From positions 25,074,751 to 25,138,750 of the forward strand of contig CM070622.1 of the NCBI GenBank assembly GCA_036346255.1: a DNA stretch of 64,000 nt. Reading direction: 5' to 3'. Under the pieces are notes generated by a model, which saw only the letters and a program-made list of their open reading frames with translations, ran no database searches and had not been told where the DNA came from. The position numbers were made by a program, and so were the translations under genes. Shown piece by piece: positions 10,794 to 22,297 of this stretch (positions are counted from its first letter, which is position 1; every line of letters starts with the position of its first letter). This DNA is from Ampelocalamus luodianensis (lineage: Eukaryota; Streptophyta; Magnoliopsida; Poales; Poaceae).

Positions 10794-11989
10794 TTATCTC
10801 AACATAATATTTATATAGATCCATTTGGACTTGGATATCCATGGACCATGCGTATTTGGATTTAGATCGACATGGATATCACCTTATTGAATTTGAATGG
10901 CGTCAATTCTATTTGGGTTTAAGTTGGACTCGTGCTATTTGGATTTGAGTTGGACTTATGCTATTTGGATTTGGATATCTATCCATTACCACCTCTACCT
11001 CCACGTGAGCTTCTTGTCCGTCGACGTGGTGGCCAAGTTAGGATATCATGGGGTTAAGTTTTGAATTTATCGGGACAGTGACTGTAGAGTTTGGTAGGTG
11101 AGTGGGTGTTGAGGTGTGGTTTCAGCGGGGAGATAGTAGCGGGTCTAGAAAACCTGTCACGTGGGCTCAACTATCACTGCTTCATTTTAGTAGGGTTGTT
11201 CCCTGTAAATGTGTATGTAAATTATAGAATATATAGGACTATTTTGTAAAAGCACAATGCTAATGCATATATAGCTACAACACTACGGGAGCAATAAGTT
11301 CGAGGCGATGACGATGAGAGAAGTGAGTTAGTTGTTGAGTTGGACGATGCGGTGATGGCTGGAGAGAGGAGGTGGTGCAACAAGGGGAGGCCTAGTCGGT
11401 TGGATGGGGCGACGATGGAGCCGCTAGAGTTGGAGGTTCACGTGGTAGCTCGAGAACATATTTTTTGTGCTCCCAACTTGTTTTGTGCTACCCATGCTCC
11501 CACTACTTATAAAATGATTCAAATTATTGTGATAAAATCCAAAAAAAAATTGTCAACATTGGCACAAACCAATCTATCGTGCCACAATATTTGAAAGCTA
11601 AATTCGATCTATATACTGACAAACAAAAAATACAAATTCCATTGTAAAGGAAATTCAAAATAAAAAGGGGAAAGATAAATCTACTATTTGCTAAAAATTT
11701 GTCTTTTTTCCCTCTTGATGTACAACATGTTTCCAATTGAAATTTTGTTGGATGCTCTTTTTTTTTAGAATTTTTTATGACCATTTGAACCATTTCTTAG
11801 TAGTGGGAAGCGGTAACATGAGTAGCACGAAACAAACCGACCATACGATATGTTCTCACGATAACCCTCTCCGTCTACCAGTTTGTAATTCTTCACTAGG
11901 AGCTGCTACCCACGTTATACCATTGGAATACATTTCCAATAGTATAGTAGCTTCATGTAGTTTTGTGAAGTTTCAGTTGCTTAAAAATT
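10794..11989. other. Intergenic DNA with ATTTGGATTTGGAT-like low-complexity words
   Basis: Between 10810 and 10990 words like TATTTGGATTTGAGTTGGAC recur irregularly. From 11000 to 11990 I see no gene; the open frames at 11340-11594 and 11737-12006 have no recognisable domain. Confidence 0.4.
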
Positions 11990-12341
11990 CTAGATTTCAA
12001 GTTTGAAGTTTCGACTAGGTTTCAACGCGTTTCAGATTCTTGAAGTTTCTAGAAGATTCCAAGAAAATTTCAAGCCTGAGTTTCAACAAGTTTCAGATTT
12101 TGGAACTCAAGTTTCAACAAGTTTCAGGCAAAAGAGTTTCAACAAGTTTCAGGCAAAAGAGTTTCAAAAAGTTTCAAGAAGTTTCGTGAAAACATTTTAA
12201 AAGTTCTGGGTTTCGCGTGTTTCTAGAGGTTTTCAAAAGATTCCAAGAAAGTTTCAAACCCAAGTTTTAACAAGTTTCAGATTTTGGAACTCAAGTTTCA
12301 CACAAAAGAGTTTCAAAAAGTTTCAACAAATTTCGGATTTT
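11990..12341. repeat. GTTTCAACAAG array, left part
   Basis: Words AAGTTTCAACAAGTTTCAG and GATTTTGGAACTC repeat irregularly with a basic period near 15-17 and composite units of roughly 30-60 bp. The same array resumes at 20184, showing that the sequence in between was inserted into it. A short open frame over the repeat (12003-12200) is a by-product. Confidence 0.85.
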
Positions 12342-12829
12342 GGAACTGCCATACCCCAAATTTGGAACTTGGGACCCACTGTGTAGAGTTCTGCCATTCC
12401 CTGGATCAGTAGTTGACACACACAGTTACATTGTTGGTTCAACTATATTTTACGAAAATGTAAAGATATTACATAATATTTAAACAAAGCATAAGTATAC
12501 CTTACAGCTTTTGACTTGCAGATGGGCTGACTAGGCCAATTATCTTTCAGAGATCAGCAGCGGCTAATAGAAGTGCAGAATAACTCGTGGAAATCCCGCA
12601 TGATGTACCCACCGGCGGTCGACTGTGGGTTTGCAACCTAGTTCTTGGCCTTTTGGATCTTCAGTCTTGATCAACACTCATAACTATCCACGGTGCCTAC
12701 TTGTTCCTCAGTCTTGATCAGTTCCCAAAGTCAGCCCAAGGCGGGCCTACAACTAGGTAAGGGCTGATGGTTGTGGTCGTGTAGTGCAGGAATCGCTGGT
12801 TAAAGTCTATGGCCACACCTGGTTATAGA

Positions 12830-13545
12830 AGAGGTCCTGGGGTGGTCCAGGAGAGGTTCTAGGGAGGTCTGAGGGTGGTCCTGAAGGCCCTGGATAAGTC
12901 CTGAAGAAGTCCCGAGGTGATCCTAGGGAAATCTTGAAGAGGTCTTGTGAAAGTCCTATGGTGGTTTCATGGAGATCCTGGAGTGGTTCTGAAGAGGTCA
13001 AGGGAGGTCTTGGGAAGAGGTTCAAAGGAGTCAAGGGAGATTCTGAGGAGGTCCTGAGAGAGATCAAGGACGATCCAGATGAACTCAGGGGAGATCCTGG
13101 ACGGTCCAGATGAACCAAGGGAGGTCTGGTACGGTTCAGATAGTATCAGGGAGGTCCTGAACGGTTCAGATAAGTCCACATGGGTGTTCCTGAAGAGGTT
13201 GAGGAGGTTCAAGAGGAGGTCTTGGAGGGTCCAATGGGAGGTCCTGAAGATGTCTCAGAGGAGATCCAAGAGATAGTCCTGGAGTAGTCTCTGAGGAGGT
13301 CCAAGGGGAGGTTCTAGAGACGACCTGTATGAGATCCTAGAGGAGGTCCGAGAGAAGTTCGGGAGGAGGTCCTAGAGGAAGACCTGAGGAGTGGTCTTGG
13401 AGAGTCAGAGGAATTCAATGGAGGTCCCAAAGAGGTCCTGGAGAGGTCTTAGAGGAGGTCTTGGAGAGGTCCAAGAGGTGGTCTTCGGGGATCCTACGGA
13501 GGTCTTGGGAGATCCTACGGAGGTCCTGTGACACCTAGAAGTGAT
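12830..13545. repeat. GAGGTCCTG-rich degenerate tandem array
   Basis: More than 30 variants of GAGGTCCTGGAG, GGAGGTCTTGGGA and GAGATCCTAGAG follow one another with irregular spacing, all in one orientation. The open frames across it on both strands encode serine/proline/leucine-rich repeats and are not genes. A related array with GAGGTCGTGAGAG words lies at 18025-18690 in the same element. Confidence 0.85.
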
Positions 13546-15731
13546 TGTAGACTAACTGAGGTAGTCGTAAGACAACTATTTAGTGGTAGTAAACCAACTG
13601 ATCCTGAACCTTGTTTCTTATGAATAGTACCCTATGTGAATAGTGCAACCCACAACATAACATCTTTATATATGCCAGGCTATGCGGACAAGTGTTTTAC
13701 AAAAGAGCCAAGCAAGCAAGGATCTTACAAAAGCCAGAGTACCAAAACGAAGAGAAGTGCAGAGGCAAAATAAGTCGTGGTGGATCCATTCACTCTGCCC
13801 ATAGGCAAGCGACTGGAGTCCCAACCTAAGCGTCATCATCTTCAACACCATCCGGTTCAACCTCTAGGAAGTACTGGTAGGGGTCTTGATCACTTGGGTC
13901 TGAAAATATTATAATGGCAGAGCTTGAGTACACAACCGTACTCGCGAGCTAATACACAATGCAATTTTATAGATGCAGGGCTAGTCGAAGGGAGGTTGAG
14001 GTTCTTTTCTTTGCATAAAGCCAACTTTGAACTAGATTTAGTAGAAAATCATGAGATTTAGCATTTTTACAAGTTGGTTTCAGAAATAAGTTTTCATTTG
14101 TAAAGTACTAGTGGAGGTCCAATCTCCTATACCATTGAGTGGCTCCAACCACTCAATACTCGTGCTATCCCGTAATAACCACTGGTTCCCGACCAGGCTT
14201 TCTAAAAAACCTGAGGTCCCACCCCCAGCCTTCCCATTCCACCCACAAATGGTTTTATACAAGAGGAAAGCTATATGAAGCAAGTTCTCAGCACCGCTCT
14301 TGACCATAAGCATGGCTATCTAGATAATTTTCTTACTCTACAGAGTTCACACACTTTACCCACAAGAGATAGTCGCCTTGACATATACACATGTTTCCTT
14401 AGACATGTGAATCAAGGGGAGATCACCACAAGACTTTTACAATGCTCAACCTTGACGCAGCTTTACCCACTAAGGTTTTCACCGCCCGGTGCCATGCACT
14501 TCCAGGAGGCCCCCTCTTGCGCCGTGTGGTTTCACTGTAGCTTCTTTCCCCTTTATCCACGCCACATTCTCCCGATGGCGAAGCTACGCCGAGGCAGGCA
14601 AATTAGTTAGCCAGGTCGTACCCATTATAGACTTATGGTTGTATTGTTTTTACATGAGAGGACATCACTGGATTCGGTCCTTAAGTGACTTGGGCGGTAC
14701 GTCCACATACCAACACTCTCTCGTGCACCCAGCACCAGCCACTCTTTCCAGCCGCCCAAGCCGAAAACTGTTTTTTGGGCTTTATTTGTTTTGAAAATAT
14801 CCTTTAGTCCAAACATACCAGCTAGGCTCATAGCCTTAGCTGCCCCAAATCATTTTCCAAAGTTTTTTAATGATTGTGGTAGGGCAATTTAATGCCCTCA
14901 TGACATTGTATCTAAGCAAGGCTAAGCATGACACTTAGATATAGACTTATTAACTAGTATATAATCCATTAAGTCTAGGGTGACAAAGAATAGTGTCTAA
15001 GTTCAAGGGTTGGCAATTCATACACAATTACTGTTAAGGTATTAACTATGAGCTAGACCAATATAGTTGAATAAAACATAGCAATGTAATTTCATAATTT
15101 AAAGCAACATAATTTGCAAAAAGTAGGTTCAATATGATCAAAGTGTTGACTCGCCTTGGCCACTGTTCTGATAAAGTTCTATATCCTGATATTCATCCTT
15201 CTCAATATCCTGGTAATAATCTCGCTCCATAGGCTGATAGTCATCCCGCTCAATGTTCTGGCAATCTTGTCTTGGTTGGGGTTACTGTTCTATTATACCT
15301 CCAGATGCTAATTACGCATAATACGATTGAACTCCAGAACGACTGAAAACAACCAAATAAAATCCAATAAGTCCAAATACATTCAATCAATAGAACACTC
15401 CGAATGAGAGCAACATATCTAAGGGCAACTCGACAGGGCGACCATACCATGTCTTTAAATACGGCGCGGGAGGCCCTCTGGTCGATCAGACCCACACGTC
15501 TGTAAGCCCCATCGACCAGAGACTGTTCGTTGAAGATCTTGCGACCAGGAGATGGTGGTAGTAGAGCTTATGGCCACAAACTGATCGTGGGAGGTTTTAT
15601 ACTATAGGAGATAGCCGTGGAGAAACTTATGACTAGAGACTGGTCGTGAGGAGTCTTACGACCAGGAAATGGTCGAGGAGAAACCGCAGTGGTTGTAGCA
15701 GTGGTCGTAGAGGCTGTAATGTTGCCGAAGG
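13546..15731. other. Non-coding body of the large element
   Basis: No recognisable gag, pol or host gene. Open frames such as 14275-14610 and 14489-14794 overlap in different frames and show no known domain. From 15500 to 15730 words like ACCAGGAGATGGT and TGACTAGAGACTGGTCGTGAGG begin the second tandem array, which continues after the nested solo LTR. Confidence 0.5.
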
Positions 15732-18015
15732 TGTAATATCCCGGAAAGTTTTTGTCAGTTTTGTTGAGAGCAGGTTGATAATCATGAAAGTGACCTTTAG
15801 TTTTTTCGCTAAAACCAGGTTTTTGAGGGAAAAAAAACGAAACTTCACGGCAACTTGGGCTGGGCCAAGGCCCGAGGGGTGGCCGGCCAGGGGGCTCCTC
15901 CCCAAACCCTAGCCGACCAACCCCTCCTCTCCTCCCTAGCACCGCCCCCTCCTCTCCTCCCTTGCACCGACCCTTCCCTTCCCTCCCTTGCAGCAGCCCC
16001 ACCTCCCCACCTCCTTGCTCCTCCTTAATTCCCCATTGTTGCTGCCCAAGAGCAAGAAAGAAAAGCCTTGGGTGGCGGCCAAGAGGAAGAGAAAAGAAGG
16101 GAAGAAAAGGAGAGAAAGGAGAAGGAAGAGAAGAAAGGGAGAAGGGAAGAAGGATCCGCAACCGGGAACTCGTGGTGATCTTCATCCGCGCAGCGCACCT
16201 TCGTCGTTTGGCAAGGGTAACCCGTGGTTCTTTGTTTTGGGTCGTTTTCTTGTTGTCCAATTTTCGGATGACAGTAGATCGGTGTTCTGCAGTAGCATAT
16301 ATTGTCGTTTTTGGTTAAGGTAAAGGCAGTTTTGGGTCTGGGAATCTCCTATAAAGTTGTGGGTATCGTAGTTATCTTTCATTGCCGACAAGAATCAGGT
16401 CATTCGGACTTCGGTAGCCAAAGTTATGATTTTTTTAGTGCTATGATGTTTCTGTGGGTAACAGATTTGACAGTGTCGGTTTAACCTGATTTAAACTTGC
16501 TGTTAGAGGAGTTTCCAGAGGGTCTCACCATAACGAAAAATGAAGCTAATTCTCTTAGATTTCAGGAAAACTAAAGATCACTGAATTTGGATGAACGTAG
16601 AGAAAGTTATGCTATTTTCTTTATTTCTGTCCATAAACTGAATGCTGTTGAGCTGCTCTGACTAAAGGGATTGGTACGGGTAGAAGATGGCCGAATCAGA
16701 GGGTCACCCCAACTAGGTTTATTTAGGCAACTTAATTATCTTTTCAGAAAGTCCAAGATCATCTCATTTGGACCCCTGAGCAGAAAGTTATGAATTTTTG
16801 AAGTATGCTGTTTGCAGTGACCTATCGCTAGAAATTAGAAAAGTTGAAAACGTTAAAAAAGTTAGCGATTTCGAATGTGATGTTAAGTATGGTTTTGGTC
16901 CAGTAAGCTAGTCTTAGTTTGGGGTTTTATTTTTGTCCAGGTGGCAGCGAGGTCCCAAGGGCAGCACCTACTTCGCATCCGCCGTTCTCGCACGGTTGAG
17001 GCAAGTATTCGGGTTAAAATGGAAATTCTTGTTGCATGTCATGATTGAGTTGTGTAATGTTCATTGTTGTCATGTGAAAGTGATGTTGAGATGGCCCTAG
17101 TGGTGTTGATGTTTGCATTTTATGACTGCAGTTATTTCATAATGCTACTGTTTTCATGACTAAGGTATATGATGAATTCTATTGAATGAGAAGAAATAGA
17201 TGTTATATTCATGCATATCCTGAGCATCTTGAAACTTGGTCACGAGGTGACCAAGTGATTCAGTTGAGGTCCCCGTCGACCAATGACAAGCTTGAGGTCC
17301 CACATTTATGAAATGTGGGCAATATATCTGAGGTCTCCGACATTTTGATGACGGGCAAAGGTCCCTATACAAGTTGTTGTATAGGCTCTTGGTCCCTGTG
17401 CCAGATGGCACATGCATGGGTATCCATTGACTGATGAATACCCCGTATTACCGGTAAAATGCGTAAAGAGTTAAAGAACAAAGAGTGCATAGCATTGTCA
17501 ACATATTTTTAATATTTGAAATGTCATGAGTAATGTCGATTAAAGTTGTTCAAACGGTTATGTCTTTATGATCCTGTAATCTTGTTGATACTTGCTGAGT
17601 CCTATGGCTCATCCTTGCTTTGTTTTGATTTAGGTACTTCTGGCAAAGACGTCATGCATGGGCGGGAGTAGATGATTGGAAAGCACGCACCACTTCACAA
17701 TAATAATGCAATTGTTATTTTAGCATCACATAAGAATAATAGACTGCTGAGAAATATCCATAGTTATTTTATGATTATGAATGACGAAATAAGTTATGGA
17801 TGTGAGAATGGTGTTATTTGATTACCTTCATATGATTATCCCTTATGCATGAGTGAATTGGTTTATGAAATTACTGTTAAATGTTATGTTCACTTGTTAG
17901 AAAATTGATTCTCATAGATTATACAAGGGAAACTCTGTCGAAAATTTGTAAATTCGCTCTAGTTGTATTTTAGTTTTGGTAGCATTCCAGGCTCGTTCTG
18001 AGTTGGGGTGTTACA
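15732..18015 (+). mobile_element. Probable solo LTR of a Gypsy element, nested, GAAGG duplication
   Basis: It starts TGTAATATCCCGG and ends GGGGTGTTACA, imperfect inverted termini typical of Gypsy LTRs, and is flanked by GAAGG at 15727-15731 and 18016-18020. At 2284 bp with no primer-binding site, gag or pol, it looks like one LTR left after recombination between two. Internal sequence around 17590-17650 (GCTGAGTCCTATGGCTC and following) resembles the 3' part of long grass Gypsy LTRs. The purine- and pyrimidine-rich open frames at 15568-16323 are shadows of LTR sequence. Confidence 0.75.
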
Positions 18016-18024
18016 GAAGGATAC

Positions 18025-18690
18025 AACCGAAAGGTCGTGGAAGTATTGTGACCAGGGGAGGCTGTGGAAACACTATGACCAGGGGAGGTCGTGAGAGCAC
18101 TGTTGACCCAGGGAGGTTGTGGAGGTACTGTTGACCTGGGGAGGTCATGGAAGTATTGTTGACCTGGAGAGGTACGGAAAACACTGTAACCAGGGGAGGT
18201 CCTGGAATCACTGTAGCCAGGGGAGGTCTTTGGAAGTACTGTGACTCGGGGAGGTCGTGGAGGTACTAAGACCTGGAGAGGTCATGAGAGCGTTATGACC
18301 GGTGGAGCTCGTGAGAGTGCTACGACTTGAGGAGATCTTTGCGAGTGTTATGAAATGGAGAGGTCGTGAGAGTGTTACGACTGATGGAGGTCGTGAGAGT
18401 GCTATGACCTGAGGAGGTCGTGAGAGTGTTACGACCGAGAGGGTGATCTTTGCAAAATAGGAGGTCATGACCCAGAGGGTAGTCTTTGTAAAGCGGAAGG
18501 TCACGACCAAGAGGGTGGTCTTTGTAAAATGGGAGGTCATGATCCAGAAGGTGGTCTTTGTAAAATGGGAGGTCGCAAATAAGAGGGTGGTCTTTGTAAA
18601 ATAGGAGGTCTTGACCATATGGGGGGTCTTTGCCAAGAGGGTGGTCCTTGTAAAAAGGGAGGTCTGTGCAAGGAGGGAGGTCGTGGGAGT
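18025..18690. repeat. GAGGTCGTG tandem array (27-bp then 36-bp units)
   Basis: From about 18025 to 18430 the units are near 27-31 bp, such as GAGGTCGTGAGAGTG plus TTACGACTGATG. From about 18430 to 18690 they become 36 bp, built on GAGGTCATGACC, AGAGGGTGGTC and TTTGTAAAAT. Because 36 is a multiple of three, the minus strand stays open (18208-18636) and reads as 12-residue repeats around HFTKTTLLVVTS. I regard that frame as a by-product of the repeat. Confidence 0.85.
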
Positions 18691-20178
18691 GTTAACCGCG
18701 TGTAGTCGAATGAGAGAAGTAATCGACTACACAACAGCGGTTGAAAGAGACACAAGTTCGACTATATTGACAAATTCAAATGGACCAATGAAAGGGTCAG
18801 AGGGGGGAACCAGCGAAACACTAGAGATTAAAACAAAAATAGCTCGAACTAGGGAAAGTATTTGGCCACTAAGAACTCACCGGTATAGGGCTGGGGAGAT
18901 GAGCTTCCCGGAGTTGAGCTGGCAACGTGGACCCCGATTATGAGAGAAGCTCCACGCTGCAAGTAGCCTGAGGAAGGAAGGTGGTCTTTGGTCTTCAAGG
19001 TTACTCCCTGGAAGCATATAGGTGGTCCGAAGAGGATGTCTTGGGGTGTTCCAGTTGGAGGGGAGGAAGAGTGTTATCTATAGCAAATCTTGTGAATGAA
19101 AAGTGGAATCAAATGAGAGAAAATGCCTTTTGCGCCACGAAGTGGGAGCAGACGCACATCATGAGGGATGAGCCTTACCGATGGCGGCCGCGGCGCAGGC
19201 GGCGGGGTGGCGGTACTCAGTCGAAGCGAACGCTTGGGCCGAACCAGAGCTCTAATCCACAGGAGGAAGGGAGGTCGTGAGGCTAGCACTGAAATGGAGA
19301 AGAAGAGCAATAAGGGGTTCGGGGCTGCTATTTACATGTACGTTGGCACAATTGACGAGGGGTAGTAGTTGGGGCTGTTGACGGTATGGGCAGCATAGGG
19401 CAGCTGAATGACAGCTTGGGTGATGGCTATTGATGACTACTTCACTGAAATTGGCTAGCACACTAAGAGAGGGAAAGAAGGAGGTTCCACTAGTCCTATG
19501 ACCGAAGGAGTTGTCCGGACTGAAACAAGTTCGGCCAGGAGCTGGTTGGAAGTGTGAAATAGAGAATGAGAGTAAAAGTACAACTGGTGCTCGACCTTAT
19601 ATTGCTCAGTGTCTGTATAGACATACCATAGCACAACGTGCATACAATAGAACGAGAGTGAGAGGTGAGCGAGAGTGGTGGAGGTTTGACCAAGTCGACT
19701 GGGAGGCGTTAGCGCTTGCAGATGTGCGCGCCTGTAGGACTGGGTAGCCTGAGGGGGTGCATTGCATGTGAGTATGCATGCATAAAGGCATATCTATTAA
19801 CAGAAAGGAACAGTGGAGAAGGGGCGATGACACGACACTGGCTTGGCTGGGTAAATAGAGAAAATGGAATGCACGGGGGCTGGTCGAGTTAGATCAGAAC
19901 CAGGCTAGCCAGGACTAAGCCCAAGGGAAAACAGGTAACAAGAAAAGGCTCGGAAGAATTTGGGAAGAAGACGGAACAACAGAATTTTAGGTTTGCTACA
20001 ATTCTGATATTCGCTTTAAGGAATTCCTATGCAAAAATAGATAAAACCATGAAAGCAGAAAGACAATGCCCATAAGTAACTCTCAAAGATGTAGGCAAAT
20101 GGTACGATAATAGATATCATACCAAAAAGTTTTTTAAAATCCCATATTTTTGCATTTAGGTATTTTTTGGCTGTTACA
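18691..20178. other. Right part of the large element, unassigned
   Basis: This runs from the tandem array to the GGCTGTTACA end. Short frames on both strands overlap without domain similarity. No polypurine tract or LTR duplicate was found, which leaves the structure of the element open. Confidence 0.4.
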
Positions 20179-20183
20179 GGAAC

Positions 20184-20290
20184 TCAAGTTTCAACAAATT
20201 TCAGATTTTGGAACTCGAGTTTCAACAAGTTTCATACAAAAAAAGTTTCAAGTTTCAACATATTTCGAGAAGTTTCGTCAAAAATCAAAC
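20184..20290. repeat. GTTTCAACAAG array, right part
   Basis: Continuation of the array at 11990-12341, with the same words GATTTTGGAACTCGAG and GTTTCAACAAG. Its presence on both sides defines the insertion. Confidence 0.85.
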
Positions 20291-20401
20291 AAGAGCAAAA
20301 AAAATCCCGACACAGTTCACTGAAACATTGGTTTGCCTGAAGATGGAATGGAACAAGTGAAGCAAGTGAGAGAAGTCAAAGTCAGAGCCGACCTGGTGGT
20401 C

Positions 20402-20987
20402 TAGTCGCGGATTGTGTGGAGGAGGTGGAGCTGGGCGTCGTGGAGGAGGGTGCGGGCCTGCTCGTCGGTGGTGTCGCGGGCACGTAACTCCGGATCTCCT
20501 CCTGCCACCTCTCCACCCTCTCCTTGTGGATCCTAGACATACACACACACAACAACATGTAATAAACAACCGTTCTCCACCACAAGGACATGGGCAATGG
20601 AATGCCGATTCTGCATCATGGTGTGTGAAGCTTCTTACGAGCACAGGCGGTCCTCGAAGTCAGCAACGAGGGCCTTGATCAGTGCGCACCCGGCCTCCAG
20701 CATCCTCGACACCTGCTCACATGCATTATCACCATCAGTACATGTCACTTCACTTCGTTTGCTCACCATCATAGTCACAGGTTAAGCAAGACTGAGAAAG
20801 GAGAGGAGAAGGTGAGGAGGTGGAACTGGCGAGTGAAGCTCTCGATGGCCAAGAGGATGCGTTCTACGTGCTCCTCTGTCTCCGCCGACTCCATTGGCTC
20901 CGCCTCCCCCGTCGCCACAACGACCATCTCTTCCCTTTTCGTCTCCGTTGCGGCCGTGGTCACGGCGACTCCAGACGCCGCCACCAC
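20402..20987 (-). pseudogene. Relic of a small three-exon gene (unknown family)
   Basis: The minus strand suggests three exons. Exon 1 (from upstream of 20987 to about 20816) codes for ETEEHVERILLAIESFTRQF. Exon 2 (about 20717-20641, ending before GTAAG) codes for VSRMLEAGCALIKALVADF. Exon 3 (about 20533-20402, after TGTCTAG) starts IHKERVERWQEEIR. To keep a helical C-terminus (TTDEQARTLLHDAQLHLL and stop) the frame must shift by one inside exon 3, so it looks frameshifted. No ATG is evident at the start of the long frame; ATG codons occur only inside it. The product would be a short, charged, helical protein. I do not recognise it with certainty. Confidence 0.4.
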
Positions 20988-21059
20988 TCCCCCTTCCGTG
21001 CTCCCCTCGCTCGTAGTGTCCTCATTGCTCTGAAGGGATAAGGTGAAGGGATCTGGATT

Positions 21060-22295
21060 GAGACGAGTGGAATGAAAGGAAGGGAAAACAAAGAGATAAT
21101 GTGGAGGCAGGGGTAGATCAGGTGCGTTGGATAGCTCAGATCGGACGGGTAAAAGCTATACTGTTGGTTGGCTGGAAAACGCTATAGCATTTTCTAGTAT
21201 TTCTCTTCTTCACTCTAGCTTTTTTTAGAGGAATTCCTCGCTATAGCTTTACCGAGTAACGACTCCGTGCACTTTCCATGGGCCAAATCCATTGTTTGAA
21301 GTCGCAACTCTTCAGCCTAAAATGACGCAGTCCACTGCGTATTTTGATGGGCTGAATTCACTACTTCACCAGAATGATAGGCCTGGCCGTTTCAAGGCTC
21401 AAGTAGCGGCGACGGGACGGCGGTGGAACTGCGCCTCTGCCGTGGCCGTTGCGCTCGCGTGACGGCCGAGGCCGCATCTTCGCTTTCCGCGTCGTCGAAC
21501 GGCCACGCCATCTTCGGGGAACCCCGCTGCTCCTGCTCTGCCAAGTCCCTCCCGCGCGGCCGCGCCCTCACCTGTCACTCGCAGGTGCTTCTGCTAGTGC
21601 TAGTGCGTACTTTTCTTTGGAAAACCATCAGTATTATCCAGCCTTCTATGGCTTGAAAGAACTCACAAATGCCATCTGTTTCGATTTCGACTTTCGAGGC
21701 AGATTTGGACAGCTCGGTCAGCTCCCAGTGAACCGTCGAGATGTTGGTTCTTTATCCATCCCAGTGATGTTCTAGGACCATAATTGATTCCGCCCAGTTT
21801 ATGTTTTGGGTCAGATCTTGTTCTGATGTGATAAAGGAGAAAAGGCAAACGCGTCCACAAGGTTCTTGGCACACCCCAACAGCCTGGAGCCATGAGGACG
21901 TTAGTAGGACCCTGTCTCTCTGGGTTGCCAAACTGGATGTTATCATGATACTAATAAAACTATCCGAAAGTAAAGTTCTAATTATGTCTCATGTGATGGC
22001 TGTTTGGTGACAATTCTAGTAGTAGCAAATCGATAGCACAAGATTTGCTGAAGTGTCGGTAAAAAAAAAAAAAAAAGATTTGCTGAAGTTACACGCTGGA
22101 AAACTGACCTAAATGTTAAGCTTTCATCTGTTTAAAGCTTACAGAGTTTGTATGTTTCTGGCAAAGGACTGTGAGCGCCTCAGCGGCGTTAATACGATGC
22201 TGTGCTCGACTGCTCGTTCATCAGTGAGCAAGGGCAGTGGAGCAGACAGAGAACACCCTTTCCTAGGGACAAGTTTCCACGTGGAGTGTCGAATA
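21060..22295. other. Intergenic DNA
   Basis: A CG-rich patch at 21400-21620 is open in two plus-strand frames but resembles nothing I know. An A-rich run sits at 22060-22080 beside a duplicated word AGATTTGCTGAAG (22041 and 22076). Nothing else can be assigned. Confidence 0.4.
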
Positions 22296-22297
22296 GG

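Larger units (their letters stand above)
12347..20178. mobile_element. Large non-coding LTR-type element (or giant solo LTR) with GGAAC target duplication
   Basis: The GTTTCAACAAG array is split exactly by this segment. It starts TGCCATACCCC at 12347 and ends GGCTGTTACA at 20178, flanked by GGAAC at 12342-12346 and 20179-20183. TG...CA ends plus a 5-bp duplication are what an LTR-retrotransposon integrase leaves. Without the nested 2.28-kb insertion it is about 5.5 kb. I see no gag or pol sequence and could not find a direct repeat of the left end inside, so a solo LTR of an element with very long LTRs, or a large non-autonomous derivative, both fit. It holds two purine-rich tandem arrays. 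Confidence 0.65.

Noticed and set aside
12830..13545. CRISPR-like array
   Set aside because: Repeat units abut without unique spacers of constant length, the genome is a plant, and no cas genes are present.
15568..16323. 230-codon minus and 118-codon plus frames
   Set aside because: They straddle the boundary of the nested solo LTR at 15732 and are purine/pyrimidine-biased.
18208..18636. 143-codon repeat protein on the minus strand as a real gene
   Set aside because: It is the translation of a 36-bp tandem repeat inside a non-coding element. Kept only as a low-interest observation.
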